Positions 46,392 through 59,200 of a DNA stretch of 64,000 nt are shown here, in pieces. The notes beneath the pieces were generated by a model. The model was not told where the DNA came from, searched no databases, and saw only the letters and a list, made by a program, of their open reading frames with translations. Each line of letters begins with the position of its first letter. The stretch's first letter is position 1. Both the position numbers and the translations under genes were made by a program. The stretch comes from Dasypus novemcinctus (Eukaryota; Chordata; Mammalia; Cingulata; Dasypodidae), in the NCBI RefSeq assembly GCF_030445035.2, contig NC_080673.1:195360216-195424215 (forward strand), in the 5' to 3' direction.

Positions 46392-47065
46392 TGTGGCAGT
46401 TTGAGATTATTTTATGAATCCCCAGAAGAGAAAGAATATGTATTTAAACTAATCTATTCCTGTGGATGTTATATCTTTCGATTGCATTAAATTCAGGTAA
46501 GGGGACTTTGATAAGATTGCTTGATAAGATCACTTTAAGGCTTATGATTCGACTAAGTCAGTGAGGCATGACTCAGTTTGCCTGTCCAACTCTCATTGAG
46601 TCTGATATAAATGGAAACACAGAAGGAGATAGACTCATGCTGACACAAGAAAAGGAAGTGGCCAAGTTTAAACCTGCCATCTGAGAGAGAGGACTAGAAA
46701 ATCACTTAAGGACAAAGCCCCTAGAGGCTGGGTCCATGGAGCAGTTCAAGAGAAGACGAACCCTGCTCTATACCTGATGACTTACAGGTGAACTTAGGAA
46801 GAAAGTGGAACAGCCTAGGAGGCTGAGAAAGAGACAAATGCAATGCTTGATTGCCCTCAGCTTCGCTTAAACATTTGCAGAGATTGGTGACCATCTTGCT
46901 TTGACATGTGGTAGCTAAATTGGTGAGAAAGTATCTCTGACGGTGCCTCAGTTAGGACTTTTCATGGCCTTGGAACTGTAAGTTTTTACCCCAGATAAAT
47001 CCCCTTTATAGAGGCCTACCCATTTCTGGTATCTTGCTTCAATAGTTCTTTGGTAAATTAAAACA
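46392..47065 (+). mobile_element. solitary MaLR-like LTR
   Basis: 674 bp, from tgtggcagtttgagatt to ggtaaattaaaaca. Flanks are gtact (46387-46391) and gtacc (47066-47070), a 5-bp TSD with one mismatch. It has the family block aggtaaggggactttgata and the 3' block cagataaatcccctttata. Confidence 0.88.
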
Positions 47066-47281
47066 GTACCCAATGAAAAATTAAAGTTGGTCTACCAGCA
47101 CATGGTATTATGAGGTATTCCAAGGTAAATTTACTCTTTTCCATTTTCTAGAAGGCTAAAAATTTCAAGAATTGTGTAGAAAGGGACACAAAAAGACTTT
47201 CTGGAGTGTTGGATAGATTCTAGATCTTGAGCTGGGCATTGGTTACATTTGTGTATGTGTGTACTTGTCAAAACTCACTGA

Positions 47282-47415
47282 AGGGAGCCAATGTGGCTCA
47301 AACAGTTGAGCTTCCACCTCCCACATGGGAGGTTCTGGGTTCTGTTCCCAGTATCTCCTTTTAAAAAAAAAACAAAATGAAAAACTAGCAAAACAAATGG
47401 AACCAAACAAACAAA
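47282..47415 (+). mobile_element. short tRNA-derived SINE, first of two
   Basis: A tRNA-like unit (agccaatgtggctcaaacag ... gggttctgttcccag) and an A-rich tail. The target motif aactcactga at 47272-47281 precedes it, and a partial copy (caactca) is at 47416-47422. Confidence 0.75.
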
Positions 47416-47422
47416 CAACTCA

Positions 47423-47538
47423 GGGAAACTGATGTGTGATGTGGCTTAGTGGCTGAGTGCCAGCCTCCCACCTATGCAGTCCTGGGTTCAATCCCTGGCT
47501 CCTGGTATCCACTCCCCGCCCCCCAAAAAAAAAACCAC
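47423..47538 (+). mobile_element. short tRNA-derived SINE, second of two
   Basis: A second tRNA-like unit (gatgtggcttagtggctgag ... gggttcaatccctgg) with an A tail, ending against a third copy of the target motif (aactcactga, 47539-47548). Confidence 0.75.
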
Positions 47539-47874
47539 AACTCACTGAGTGTATGCTTAGTATCTTTGCATGTTTTTGTATGAAAAGTATAATTCAATAG
47601 AGAAAAAATACCCAGGGAGTCATGCACACATTGGAATTTGTGCAATAAATGATAGAGTATCTCTGAATTCTAGAAGGTACACATATAGGACTCAAAATTA
47701 GACCCGGGGGAATCAACCAAAGAAGATGATCTGTTCCTTTAGTCATCTTGGTGTGTTGCATGCCATCAATATTCATTTTGAGGGACCTGAAATTTTACTT
47801 CCAATTAAATACAGACTGTGTATATTTAATGTCATTTCCAAGAGCTTATTCATTGTTTCTTGAGATAAATCTTT

Positions 47875-48035
47875 TTTTCTTCTTCATTTTCTTTTAAATG
47901 TTACATTAAAAAAATATGAGGTTCTCATATACTCCCCAACCCCCTTACCCTACTCCTTTCACGTCAACAGCCTCTTCCATCATTGTGGCACATTCACTGC
48001 ACCTGGTGAATACATTTTGGAGCGCTTCTTTAAAA
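47875..48035 (-). mobile_element. antisense truncated L1 3' end
   Basis: T-rich start, then tacattaaaaaaatatgagg and a C-rich tract followed by acattcactgcacctggtgaa, the reverse complement of the L1 3' end seen at 63.5 kb in a more decayed form. No clear TSD. Confidence 0.6.
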
Positions 48036-48174
48036 GTATATATCTCATATTTCAGATATTTCTAAGAGAGTTTAGGAGTTGTATGGAGCACAGTCAAGGA
48101 TCCACAATTGCCTTATTTACTATTCCATGCACTAAATTCCTGGATAGTAGCATTAAATCACTAAAGACGGGCAT

Positions 48175-48567
48175 TGTCATAGTTTGCTAGAGCTGTTATG
48201 AAAAATCTCACACAGTGGATTGGCTTAAACATCATCACTATTTCATGGTTTTGAAGGCTAGAAGTCCAAAGTAAAGACGTTGGCGAGGTCATATTTTCTC
48301 CCAGGTCAATAAGGTTCTGATGTTAGTCCTCTTCACATGGTGATCTCTCTCTCCTCTCTGGCTTCTTCCTGTGGTTTCCTCTGCCTGACCGTGTCCAAAT
48401 TTCCTGTCTTTATATGGCCTCCTCTCATATGGATTAAGACTCACTCTCATTCAATTTGACCACAACTTAACTAAAATACCATTTTCAAAAGATCCTATTT
48501 GTACCCACAGGAACATAATTAAGACTTCAACATGTCTTTGTGGAGGGTCATAATTCAATCCCCAACA
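48175..48567 (-). mobile_element. MLT1-like MaLR LTR, antisense
   Basis: From tgtcatagtttgctagagct to ttcaatccccaaca, the reverse complement of a MaLR LTR. Flanks are ggcat (48170-48174) and ggtat (48568-48572), a 5-bp TSD with one mismatch. Confidence 0.85.
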
Positions 48568-48784
48568 GGTATGTTAACAGAAATCAGCAACATTCCAGTT
48601 AAAAGTCCTGTGATGAGATTGTACTGATATACTATTATTTAATATTGCTACTAAAAAAAGACCTGCCCATGGGCCACCACTACAGTTCCATAAGAGATTT
48701 CAAAATGGTCCCTATCAATAAACCCTCTGAAGGAGGTCTGTGACTCCCTGATCACAAAGCTGTGCTTAGGGTTTGGGGAGGAGG

Positions 48785-49449
48785 GGTCTTAGTTTGTCAC
48801 AGGCCTGCCTTTGCAAAGTACCAGAAATGGGTTGGCTTTTACAATGGGTATTTTATTTTAGGTAAAAGCTTACAGTTCTGAGGCCATGAAATGTCCAAAT
48901 CAAAGCACATCAGAGATGCTTTCTCACCAAAGTCAACAACTGGCGATCCTAGTGTCTTACCACTTGATAAAGATGGTAGCTGATCTCTGCAGAGTGACCT
49001 GCCTTCCCCTCCAGAATCCACCATCTCCCAGAGCTCATCTGGGGCAACCAGACATAAGGCTTGTTTCTTTCTGGGCCTCCTCTCTCAGTCTTGGATGCTC
49101 CACTTTCTTCCCTAGTTCAGCTGTGGGAGATCAGGCATATAGATCATTTCTTCAGCCTTGAGCTGCTCTGTGGGCGCAGCTTCTTGGGGGCTTCATGCTT
49201 AAGCTTGGCTGCTAGCAATCCTTGAATCTTGTCTCACATAACAGGATCAAACTGGAAGCTTCCTTTCTCCGTGTGATTCTTTCTGTGTCTCTGTTTATAA
49301 AAAGCTCCAGTAAAAGGGCGACACTCAACTTGAGTCATACCTCACTGATGTAGTCCAGTCAAAAGGACTTCATACCCATAGAAATGAATTAGTTCAAGAA
49401 CATACTCTTTTACTATTTGGGATTCATAAAGTGACTCCAAACTATCACA
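48785..49449 (-). mobile_element. solitary MaLR-like LTR, antisense
   Basis: About 665 bp, the reverse complement of the xenarthran-type family, ending actccaaactatcaca. Flanking pentamers are ggagg and ggggg (four of five equal). The first two bases of the terminal TG...CA have mutated on the left. Confidence 0.8.
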
Positions 49450-49454
49450 GGGGG

Positions 49455-52400
49455 TTTCCAGATCTTCTCAGGCATTATAAAAAGAAGCCCTAGTTTCACA
49501 AGAAGAATTTTGAAACAGTGAAGATTTAGAAGAAATACAGAAACCTAAGGAAGACTTCTGATCATTTACCAGGTCTTTAGTGACCTGAAGATTCTGTCCC
49601 ATTTATTATTTTAAATCAGGCAACATTAAGTTTGGTTTTAAGCAGGAGAAAATCACCCTGAATTTAGAAAGCATGTATTACAGCAGATCATTTGTTGTGA
49701 GTAAAGAGAACTCAGGAGTGAGAAGGCTTGCAAAAGACAGGTAGGTTTTAAAACAGTTACCTTGGAGAAAAGAAAAGAGGCTCCAATTAAAAGGAATAGG
49801 TGGAAGAATCATGTTTCCTGTTTAAAAACGGAAATAATTAATGGAGACTGCCTTTCCCCAGACTTTACCAGCTTCCTAATCCAAAAGAGTGTAGATATTA
49901 CTACAAAAAGGGAGTAAGTGTAAATGTGGCTGGAACCCTAGCCTTCATATCTTCCCTGCACTATTTCCAGAGACACCAGGAGTTTCACATCTTCCCCTGG
50001 AGCAAATCTTCCTCCAGGCTCCTCTTGCCTTCTTCCTCCTCAGTCACCCCTGATTCTCCTACAATGGGGTCCCTGAACATTGTGTTAATATTTTTTCATC
50101 TGTTCTTAATATGAACTACAACAACAAAAAAAGCACACAATGCTAATGCCAGTACATGACCATAGACTTGAAAATGTGTCTGATGGCATGAAATGAGGTC
50201 AGACCAAAATTTAAAAAAATAAATAAATAAAACAAACAGAAAATCTTATAAGGGACTTGTCTTAAATCCAAGACGAAAACTATCTCCTTGGTTTGCTGTT
50301 TATTTTCAAAATAACTTTGTGGTCTAAAACTGTTAAAAGACCTTGCTTTATCTACTTCTATTTTTTTCTCCTTTCCAAAAAAAATTCTTCCAGCTTGCCC
50401 CTTAATAACATAAGAAGAATGGTGAAAAGACAAGAAACTGTGATATACAGGATATAAATCTTTTGTTCAATGCAGGCTCTAGAATGCTGAAATATAAGAT
50501 GCTTTCTAATGAACTGAATGAAATTGAGATTCCTAAATGAAATCTTGAATCAAGAATTTAGTTTAGCTCTTTTGGCCACCATAGCCCAGAAATGTAGAAA
50601 TGTACCACATTATAGCTAAAAGTATGTGGCATCTGTAATTTGTCAGTGCTGCATGGAAATTAGGGCCCCAACAATATCTGCCAGGATTATACTGGATAAA
50701 TTAGTTAATTTCTCTGAGCTTCAGTTTTCTCATCTCTAAGAATGATGATACTGTCTCCACAAAGACTTATGAGGCTTAAATATATTTATCAAGATTTTGG
50801 GACAGTCATGTATTTTCCACTATAGAAAGTTGTGGTCACCTAAGTGGAGGGTGAAGGTATGGGTGTCTTAAACTTGAAATTTCCCTCAAAGCCAAACCTG
50901 AGGCAAAGATTTTGAGTTCTGGTAGTTCAAGGGAGGTGTTTATAGGAAGCACAGGTAAGAAAGTGACAGAGGGAAGGGACAAAAGTCAGTAATAGAGGAG
51001 TTAATGAACAGGGAACTGTTGTGGAAACTGGGCTCAGTTCCCCTGAGCATGCTTTCAGACACCATGTGAAACACATCTCTGTACTGCTCCACCAGAAGGA
51101 AAGCCTAGAGCATTTTTCCACCAGCTCCCATTCCTTGGTTGAAGGTTGCACCTGGGGCATTCGCAGTCATGTCCTTCCAGGTTGTGTTTACTTGCCCACA
51201 GAAGAAAGCCACCAGGCAGAGAAGAAGAAAACAATAGGCACTTGAGGTGGGAAGCTGGCAGTGTGCTGGAACCTATCTTGGTCTGTCAACTCAGGTTGTG
51301 AGCAACATTGACTGCACTGGTGAGGGGGCAATTATACCAGCGTGGGGATCAGAAAACCTGGGGACAAACCCCAATTCTGTCTTTAACTAAATATAAAAAG
51401 AGTTAATTCATTCAACACATGCTAATTGAGTGCTTACTAAATTCCATTTCATAATCCACAAGCTAAAGACAGAGCAGAGAGCAAATAGATAAAATATCAG
51501 CTTTTATGTTATTGAGAAACTTTTGAATGCTCAAGTCCTGTTTCTATTAATTTGCAAAAGAGGAGCAGTTTAGATAGGAATGGGATCAAATATCTAGTGC
51601 CTACGGTGAGGAGGAAGTTAAATAAGTGAAGCAGTCTTGGTTAGAGGAAGACTAGGGTATACTGTTTTTGTTGTTGCATTTTACTTGTTTGAGTCAGGAT
51701 TCAAGAGAGGTCCACACACTGCAAATGGTTGATCTGTCACATAAGTCATTTTTTATTCATAGGCTTCAATTTCCATCTTTATTTTTTTTTCTTGCAAACT
51801 TTCTGAGGAAACTGAGTTGTTTGAATTGTAGAATTTTCCACAATCTGGTTTTCTGGTTTTGGTGATTGCATCTCCCATGGTCCCATATATTTTCTGAAAA
51901 TTGGTGGTTCGATCTAGAGGCTTGATTTGATTCAGGTTATATTGTTTGCCAGGAGTACTCCCTGGGTGGTGGCCTGCAATTATCTCATGAAGTATGCAAT
52001 GTGTGCTTACCTCCTTGGAATATTAATAGCCATTAATGATCATTGCCTGAATCCATAAATCCACTAGGGACTGAAAAATTGTCATATACTAATTTTATTA
52101 TTCCTAATTCCTTTTATTAGCAGAAATATTTATATAGAGATACTAACTCTCACTAACTATTTAGGTTACCTGAAATACAGATTGTTAAGAAAGACAAAAC
52201 ACTTCCTTTTACTTACCAATTTTCAAAATAATAAGATGGTTCCCTGGTATTCGCTAAAATATGCAGTGGTGGAAAAGCATACAGAAGAGTGACCAATAAA
52301 GTGTTTCATTTTTTAAAAAACTCTTTTTGCCTTTTTTATATCTAATATGAATTAATGAATTTAAACACATTTTATAAATATCAATCTACTGCAATTGTTA

Positions 52401-52784
52401 TCTTTAATGATGCTTACATTATCCTATTTTTGTCCAGGGAAGCTGATTCAGCTCCTGATTTGTTTAATGTTAATCTAGATGTTTTTTATATCACTTGCCT
52501 TCTGGAATTACAGGATGCTCCAATCTAACTGTGGCCCTGTTGAAATTAACAAAGGCTCCTTGGTTCATTTGGCGGGGGGATATTATCTAGAGAGTATAAC
52601 CTGGATGCCAGTGGAGCTCAATAATCTTAGATTAGTCATTGTTTCTGGTCATGTTTAGTGGACAGAGGCAGTAATCATGTTTTTGTTTATAATAGTATGA
52701 GTTCATTCTGATACTTCCAATTCAAAATGAGGATTATAGTGGTTTTACTTTACTTTAATAAAACTCCTAGAAATCATAGCAGAA
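49455..52784. other. largely unique non-coding DNA
   Basis: No gene recognised. A MIR-like remnant lies at about 50690-50800 (ttaatttctctgagcttcag, then ctcatctctaagaatgatg). ORFs at 51021-51245 and 50927-51160 overlap on opposite strands and look fortuitous. Confidence 0.5.
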
Positions 52785-53325
52785 TGTAGAAATATACGTC
52801 ATTCTTTTCCCAACTGTATAATACTCTATTGTTTGTCTATATGTTAAACCAATCCCCTACTGATGGGCGTTTGATGGTCTCATTCTTTTGCTATTACAAA
52901 TAGCACTACAATGAATATCTTTGAGCATGCATATTTTGTGATCACTGGGTTAAAATCTGAATAACATATATTTTTAAATTTTCATCCATGGAATTATAAG
53001 ATTTTGCATTCCCACCAACAAAATATGGGAAACTCTTCCACAGCCTAACCTACAGTACATGTTGCCAAAGCTTCAATTTTTGTCAGTCTGATAGGTAAGA
53101 GGTATTATCTTGCTGAAATTGTAATTTTCTTTTTTTTATTAAGTTATAGTGAGCATCTTTAAATAAGAAGCGCAATTTTCATTTAGTTTTGTAAATTGCC
53201 GATCCTATTTCTAGCAGATTTTTACTGGGTTGTAGGCTTTTTTCTTCCCAAGTTTTAGAAGCTCTTTTACATTAGGAATATTAACTCTTTTACTGTGATA
53301 TGAGTTGTCAAACATTCTTTACCCC
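52785..53325 (-). mobile_element. old antisense L1 fragment (ORF2 3' part)
   Basis: Minus-strand ORF2 text in the order expected for an old L1: an actctattgtttgtctatat block, then cccctactgatgggcgtttg, and later tactgtgatatgagttgtca. It stops where L1-D begins. It is the outermost layer of a three-layer nest. Confidence 0.75.
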
Positions 53326-53830
53326 TTCAGAAATAAAATACAATGAACAGCTATACACTACCAAACTAGGAAATGTAGACAATATGGACAAATTCCTAGA
53401 AACATGGGAGCAATCTACAATGACCCCATAAGAAATAGAAGACCTCAACAATCCAACCGTGAGTAAAGTGATTGAAACAGTCACCACAAACCTCCTAAAG
53501 ATGAAACGTCCAGACCAGATGATGTCATAGGTGAATTCTGCCAATTATTCAAAGATAATCTAATACTATTTATTACTCAAGGTCTTCCAGAAAATTGAAC
53601 AGGAAGGAATGCTACCAAACTCATTCTATGAAGCTAACATCAACCTGATACCAAAACCAGATAAAGACACAAGAAAGAAGATTACAGACCAGTTTCTCTA
53701 AAGAATATAGATGCAAAATTCTTCCCCCAAAATGCATGCAAACCAAATACAAAACACATTAGAAGAAATATACACCATGATCAAGTAGGCGTACTTGATG
53801 CAAGGATGGTTCAGTGAAAGAAGATCAATT

Positions 53831-56158
53831 AAAAATCGAAACAGAAGGAACATTGCCGAACTCCTTCTACGAGGCCAACATTATCCTAGTACCAAAGCCA
53901 AACAAAGACACCACAAGAAAGGAAAATTACAGACCAATTTCTCTAATGAACCTAGATGCAAAAATACTTAACAAAATACTTGCTAATCGTATTCAACAAC
54001 ACATTAAACGAATTATACACCATGACCAAGTGGGATTTATTCCAGGTATGCAAGGATGGTTCAACATAAGAAAATCAATCAATGTGATACACCATATAAA
54101 CAGATTGAAGGAAAAAATCACATGATTATATCTATAGATGCAGAAAAGGCATTTGACAAAATACAGCACCCCTTCTTGATAAAAACACTCCAAAAGATCG
54201 GAATACAAGGAAACTTTTTGAACATGATAAAGAGTATATATGAAAAACCTACAGCCAACATTGTTTATAATGGAGAAATCTTGAAATCCTTCCCTCTAAA
54301 CTCAGGAACAAGACAAGGATGCCCATTGTCTCCGCTCCTATTTAACATTGTCTTGGAAGTACTTGCTCGAGCACTGAGGCAAGAACCAGATATAAAAGGC
54401 ATTCAAATTGGAAGGGAAGAAGTCAAAATTTCATTATTTGCAGATGACATGATCCTATACATAGAAAACCCTGAGAGATCTACAACAAAGCTTCTAGAAC
54501 TCATAAATGAGTTCAGCAAAGTCGCAGGTTATAAGATCAATGTGCAAAAATCAGTAGCATTTCTGTACACCAATAGTGAGCAAGATCAGGAGGAAATCAA
54601 GAAACAAATACCATTCACAATAGTAAATAAAAAAATCAAATACTTAGGAATAAATTTAACTAAAGAGGTAAAAAACCTATATACCGAGAACTATACAAGA
54701 CTGTTCAAGGAAATCAAAGAAGACCTAAATAAATGGAAGAATATTCCATGTTCATGGATAGGAAGACTGAATATTATTAAGATGTCTATCCTACCAAAAC
54801 TGATCTACACATTCAATGCAATCCCAATAAAAATCAACACAGCCTTCTTTAAGGAACTAGAAAAACTAACTATGAAATTTATTTGGAAAGGAAAGAGGCC
54901 CCGAATAGCCAAAGACATACTGAAAAAGAAAAACGAAATAGGAGGAATCACACTTCCTGACTTCAAAACATACTACAAAGCTACAGTAGTGAAAACAGCA
55001 TGGTATTGGCATAAGGAGAGACACACAGACAAATGGAATCGAATTGAAAGTTCAGATATAGAACCTCATGTATATAGCCATATAATATTCGATAAAGCCA
55101 TCAAATCCTCACAACTGGGACAGAATGGCCTATTCAACAAATGGTGCCTGGAGAACTGGATAGCCATATGTAGAAGAATGAAAGAGGATTACCATCTCAC
55201 ACCTTATACAAAGATCAACTCAAGATGGATCAAAGACCTAAATATAAGAGCCAAGACCATAAAGATCTTGGAAAGCAGTGTAGGGAAACATCTACAGGAC
55301 CTTGTAATAGGAAATGGCTTCATGAATATCACACCAAAAGCACGAGCAGCAAAAGAACAAATAGATAAATGGGACTTCCTCAAAATTAAAGCCTTCTGCA
55401 CCTCAAAGGAGTTTGTCAAGAAAGTAAAAAGGGAACCCACACAATGGGAGAAAACATTTGGCAACCATATATCTGATAAGAGACTTATATCTTGCATATA
55501 TAAAGAACTCATATATCTTGAAAACAAAAAGATAAACAACCCATTTAAAAAATGGGAAAAAGATTTAAACAGACACTTCTCCAAAGAAGAAATACAAATG
55601 GCTAAAAAGCACATGAAAAAATGCTCCAAATCTCTAGCTATCAGGGAAATGCAAATCAAAACGACACTGAGATACCATCTTACTCCCATAAGATTGGCAG
55701 CTATGAAAAAAACAGAAGAATACAAATGCTGGAGAGGATGTGAAGAAAGGGGAACACTCATCCACTGCTGGTGGGAATGCAGAAGGATCCAACCATTCTG
55801 GAGGACAGTTTGGCGGTTTCTCAAAAACCTAACCATAGATCTGCCATATGACCCAGCAATACCACTGCTGGGTATATACCCATCAGAACTGAAAACAAGG
55901 ACACAAACCGATATATGTACACCAATGTTCATAGCAGCATTGTTCACTATCGCCAAAAGTTGGAATCAATCCAAATGCCCATCAACAGACGAGTGGATCA
56001 ATAAAATGTGGTATATACACACAATGGAATACTACTCGGCTGTAAGAACAAATACACTACAAACACACGTGATAACATGGATGAATCTAGAGAATCTTAT
56101 GTTGAGTGAAGCAACCCAGGCATTGAAGGACAAATACTACATGACTTCAATGACATGA
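53831..56158 (+). pseudogene. L1 ORF2 C-terminal part (RT and Cys domain), one frameshift
   Basis: Reverse transcriptase of a LINE-1, missing the N-terminal endonuclease because of 5' truncation. The first part (to 54122) is in frame 3, the rest (from about 54090) in frame 2. The switch falls in an A-run near 54112-54117, consistent with a one-base loss. Visible motifs: RQGCPLSP in the fingers/palm region, the catalytic FADDM (about 54439), an LGINLTK block, and a C-terminal zinc-like C-X3-C-X7-H-X4-C motif (about 55725-55785). The frame ends at TGA 56156-56158. It acts in target-primed reverse transcription in intact elements. Not autonomous here. A 250-residue minus-strand ORF (55204-55956) is its shadow. 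Confidence 0.92.
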
Positions 56159-58823
56159 AATAAGCAAACTGCCTCAGAGAGCTAGAGTCCGGAAAAGAGG
56201 CTTACAGGAAAGCGGGGGGTGGAGGAAGGATGTGAGTTAACATCTGCAGGGGTGGAATCTGTGATGAGCTGGCGGTAAGTATGAGCAAAAAGAAGGGACA
56301 AAATGGGGGCAAGGGGTTGCCTTCGGGTGGGGCTTTTTGGGTTTGAGGGGGGCTGGGGATGGGAAGAGGGGTAATATTGTCCAAAAATTCAGGGGAGGGA
56401 GGGGCAACATACAAACATGGGAGAGTGTCAGGTGTCCGTTGAGAACAAAAAGTTGAGAAAATCGTATCAAAATATAAGTAGGAGGGACACCTGGTTAGGA
56501 TGCTCAGGGGGTATGGTCTGATGCGGGACGGACTCCGGGGGAATAGCTGAAGGCTCATTTTGCCAAGGTGGGCTGTACCATTGGGAAGAGACCCAAGAAG
56601 TGAGAGTTGGGGTGGACCCACACCCTGGGGAGGACTAATGCCATCAAATAGAGAGAACTGTATCTCTCGAGAGAAAGGATGGCTCCCAGGGCATTAGGGC
56701 AGTTGAGAAAGTCAGGCCCTGAATACTGCTGCAAGGATCTCTGGACAGGGCTTCTTGGGAAATAGAGATTGGCTGGCATTGTGGGCCTCAAGGGGAGGGG
56801 GAAAATGGATGTGGAATGGAAGGAACCAAGGTGAATATGGGGGCAAGAGAGGAGTTCTGTGAGAGTACACAAGGATGAATATAAAACATGTAATATTACA
56901 CCAGAAACATATAGGGGACGACAGACTAATAATGTAAACCATAAGGCAAAACATAGGATAACTAAAAAATTTAGAAAACCGTACAATCTAAAGTATGGAC
57001 CACATAGTAAGCACAGATGTCACCTTGTTTGAAAGCTATTGTCCCGGAATCTGTACATCAGTATCAGGAAATATGATATGAATAAGCTAAAAGATTATCA
57101 CTATGGAAGGGAAAAGGTTTTATGGTGGATCTGGGGAAGTACTGTATATTGTATATATGAATTTCCGTGATCTAAGACTCTTGTGAAGCTGACATTATGT
57201 TGGGATTCACTTTACAGGAAGTTTTGAATCATAGAGTGGTTCAACAATGGCAGCAGAGGAATACTGATATATGATATTATTGACAGGATATATATGGCTG
57301 ACAGGGAGTTATACAGGGTATATGCCCAGGGTATATAGTAATGTCTAGATATACTCATAGTGGAAACAATTAAAAACAACAGCTGGGGCGGGTACTGGGC
57401 GCCTGGCCGGGGAGTCACGGTCATGGACCCTGGGGAGCAGCGGCATTCGGCCAGGGGCAACGGCAAGAACTAGGAGGGAAGGAGGGCCCAACAGTGGGTT
57501 CCTGATACTAATGGCTATGCTTTTGAGCCTATACATCTGCAATAAGAACAAGGCCTAGAGTAGCACTGTGCCTGGGAGTTTCCTCCTGACAGCCTTCATG
57601 TTACTCAAATGTGGCCACTCTCACAGCCAAACTCAGCATGTAGATGCAGCATTCCCCCCAACGTGGGACATGACACCCGGGGATGAGCCTCCCTGGCACC
57701 GAGGGATCACTACCACATACCAGCTGAAGATGCAACTAGAAAATGACCTTGAATTAAAGGTTCAATACGGATCAGCAGAATATCCCTGTCTACATATAAT
57801 AACATGACTTCAAAATGCTGTTTGACCTAATATAAGGGGGAAATGGAAAGGAGAAATGAGATTATAAAGCTATGAGTCTCTAAAAAAGAGTCTGGAGGTT
57901 GTCAGAAGGAATGCCCTTATGCACAACCGAGCAGAGTCTAAGAGACAGATAAAGTAGATACAACCCCAGGTTTTGGTTCTTCTGAGGGATAAAGAGACCC
58001 ACGGGTTCTATGGTCATGGCAGATGGGGTTCACTGCCATGGCAGATGGTCCTTCTTTGTAGCTGGTGTTTCTACATGATGGAATTGAACTCGGAGGGGAT
58101 CTCTTCCCACAAGACTTGCATGCTACTTTATTGGAATTGTAGTTGGTGCTGGGGCTTAAGATATATTTAGGGGATTTGAATCTCTGGACTGATAATAAGA
58201 CACCCAGGCCCAGAGCCTCAACAGACTTCAGCTCCTACACTTTGATTTATTGGACTGACCCCACTCAGCTAACATGGAGTTGAAGAAGGTCAACCACCAC
58301 ACCATGGAGTCTAGAGTGTCTACAACTGAAAGCAGGAGGAGTGCATCCAGTATCCATGTGGAATCTAAGCCCCCACTTGACAGAGATGTGCAATGGACAC
58401 AACCAATCCAATGTCCACAGAGAAAATGTGGAATGGGTGTGGGAAGGGTAGCCATGGTGGCTGCTGGGTTTGGGGAATGGGAGGAAGAGATGAGATGTGG
58501 AGGCATTTTCGGGACGTGGAGTTGTCCTGGGTGGTGCTTCACGGACAATTACAGGACATTGTAGACCCCCCCAGGGCCCACTGGATGGAACGGGGAAGAG
58601 TGTGGGCTATGATGTGGACCATTGACTACGGGGTGCTGTGATGTTCAGAGATGTACTTTCTGGGTGCAATGGATGTCTCACGATGATGGGAGAGAGTGTT
58701 GCTGTGGGGGGAGTGGGGGGTGGGGGCGGTGGGGTTGATTGGGACCTCGTATTTTTTTAATGTAATTCGTAAAAACAAATAATTTTAATTAAAAAAAAAA
58801 AGAGAAGCTCTTTAAAAAAAAAA
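56159..58823 (+). other. very long 3' UTR of L1-C
   Basis: 2.66 kb between the ORF2 stop and the tail. It has a G-rich first part (56200-56860), an AT-rich middle, a short GC-rich block (57380-57480) and a conserved 3' kilobase that is present in the 5'-truncated copies at 2.5, 7.0 and (antisense) 63.5 kb. No ORF in it resembles a known protein. For comparison, the human L1 3' UTR is about 0.2-0.5 kb. Confidence 0.85.
58706..58734 (+). other. G-run tract (potential G-quadruplex) in L1-C 3' UTR
   Basis: Runs of 5-6, 6, 5 and 4 G separated by short loops, about 50-80 bases before the tail. Same relative position as in the older copies. Confidence 0.75.
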
Positions 58824-59077
58824 AAAGAAGATCAATTATTGTAATGAACCACAGTAATAAATCAAGGAAGAAAAAACACGTGATCATCTCAATTGATGCA
58901 GAAAAAGCATTTGACAAAATACAAAATCCTTTTTTAATGAAAACACTCCAAAAAATAAGAATAGAAGGAAACTTTCTCACCTTGGTAAAGTGCATATATG
59001 ACAACCCCGTAGATTACAGTGACCTAATGGTGAAAGACTGAAAATTTTCCACTGAGATTGGGAACAATCAAGGGTGA

Positions 59078-59200
<123 letters not shown>

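Larger units (their letters stand above)
53831..58823 (+). mobile_element. young 5'-truncated LINE-1 (L1-C)
   Basis: 4993 bp containing the 3' two thirds of ORF2 and a long 3' UTR, ending in an A-rich tail (58785-58823). A perfect 14-bp TSD, aaagaagatcaatt, is at 53817-53830 and 58824-58837, and L1-D is continuous across it. The ORF2 frame is open for 2.1 kb, which marks it as the youngest L1 in the window. It lacks the promoter, ORF1 and the endonuclease part, so it cannot move by itself. Confidence 0.95.

Noticed and set aside
55204..55956. 250-residue minus-strand ORF
   Set aside because: It is the reverse-strand shadow of the L1 ORF2 reading frame.
56202..56986. Minus-strand proline-rich ORFs
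   Set aside because: They arise from the G-rich sense strand of the L1 3' UTR and match no family.
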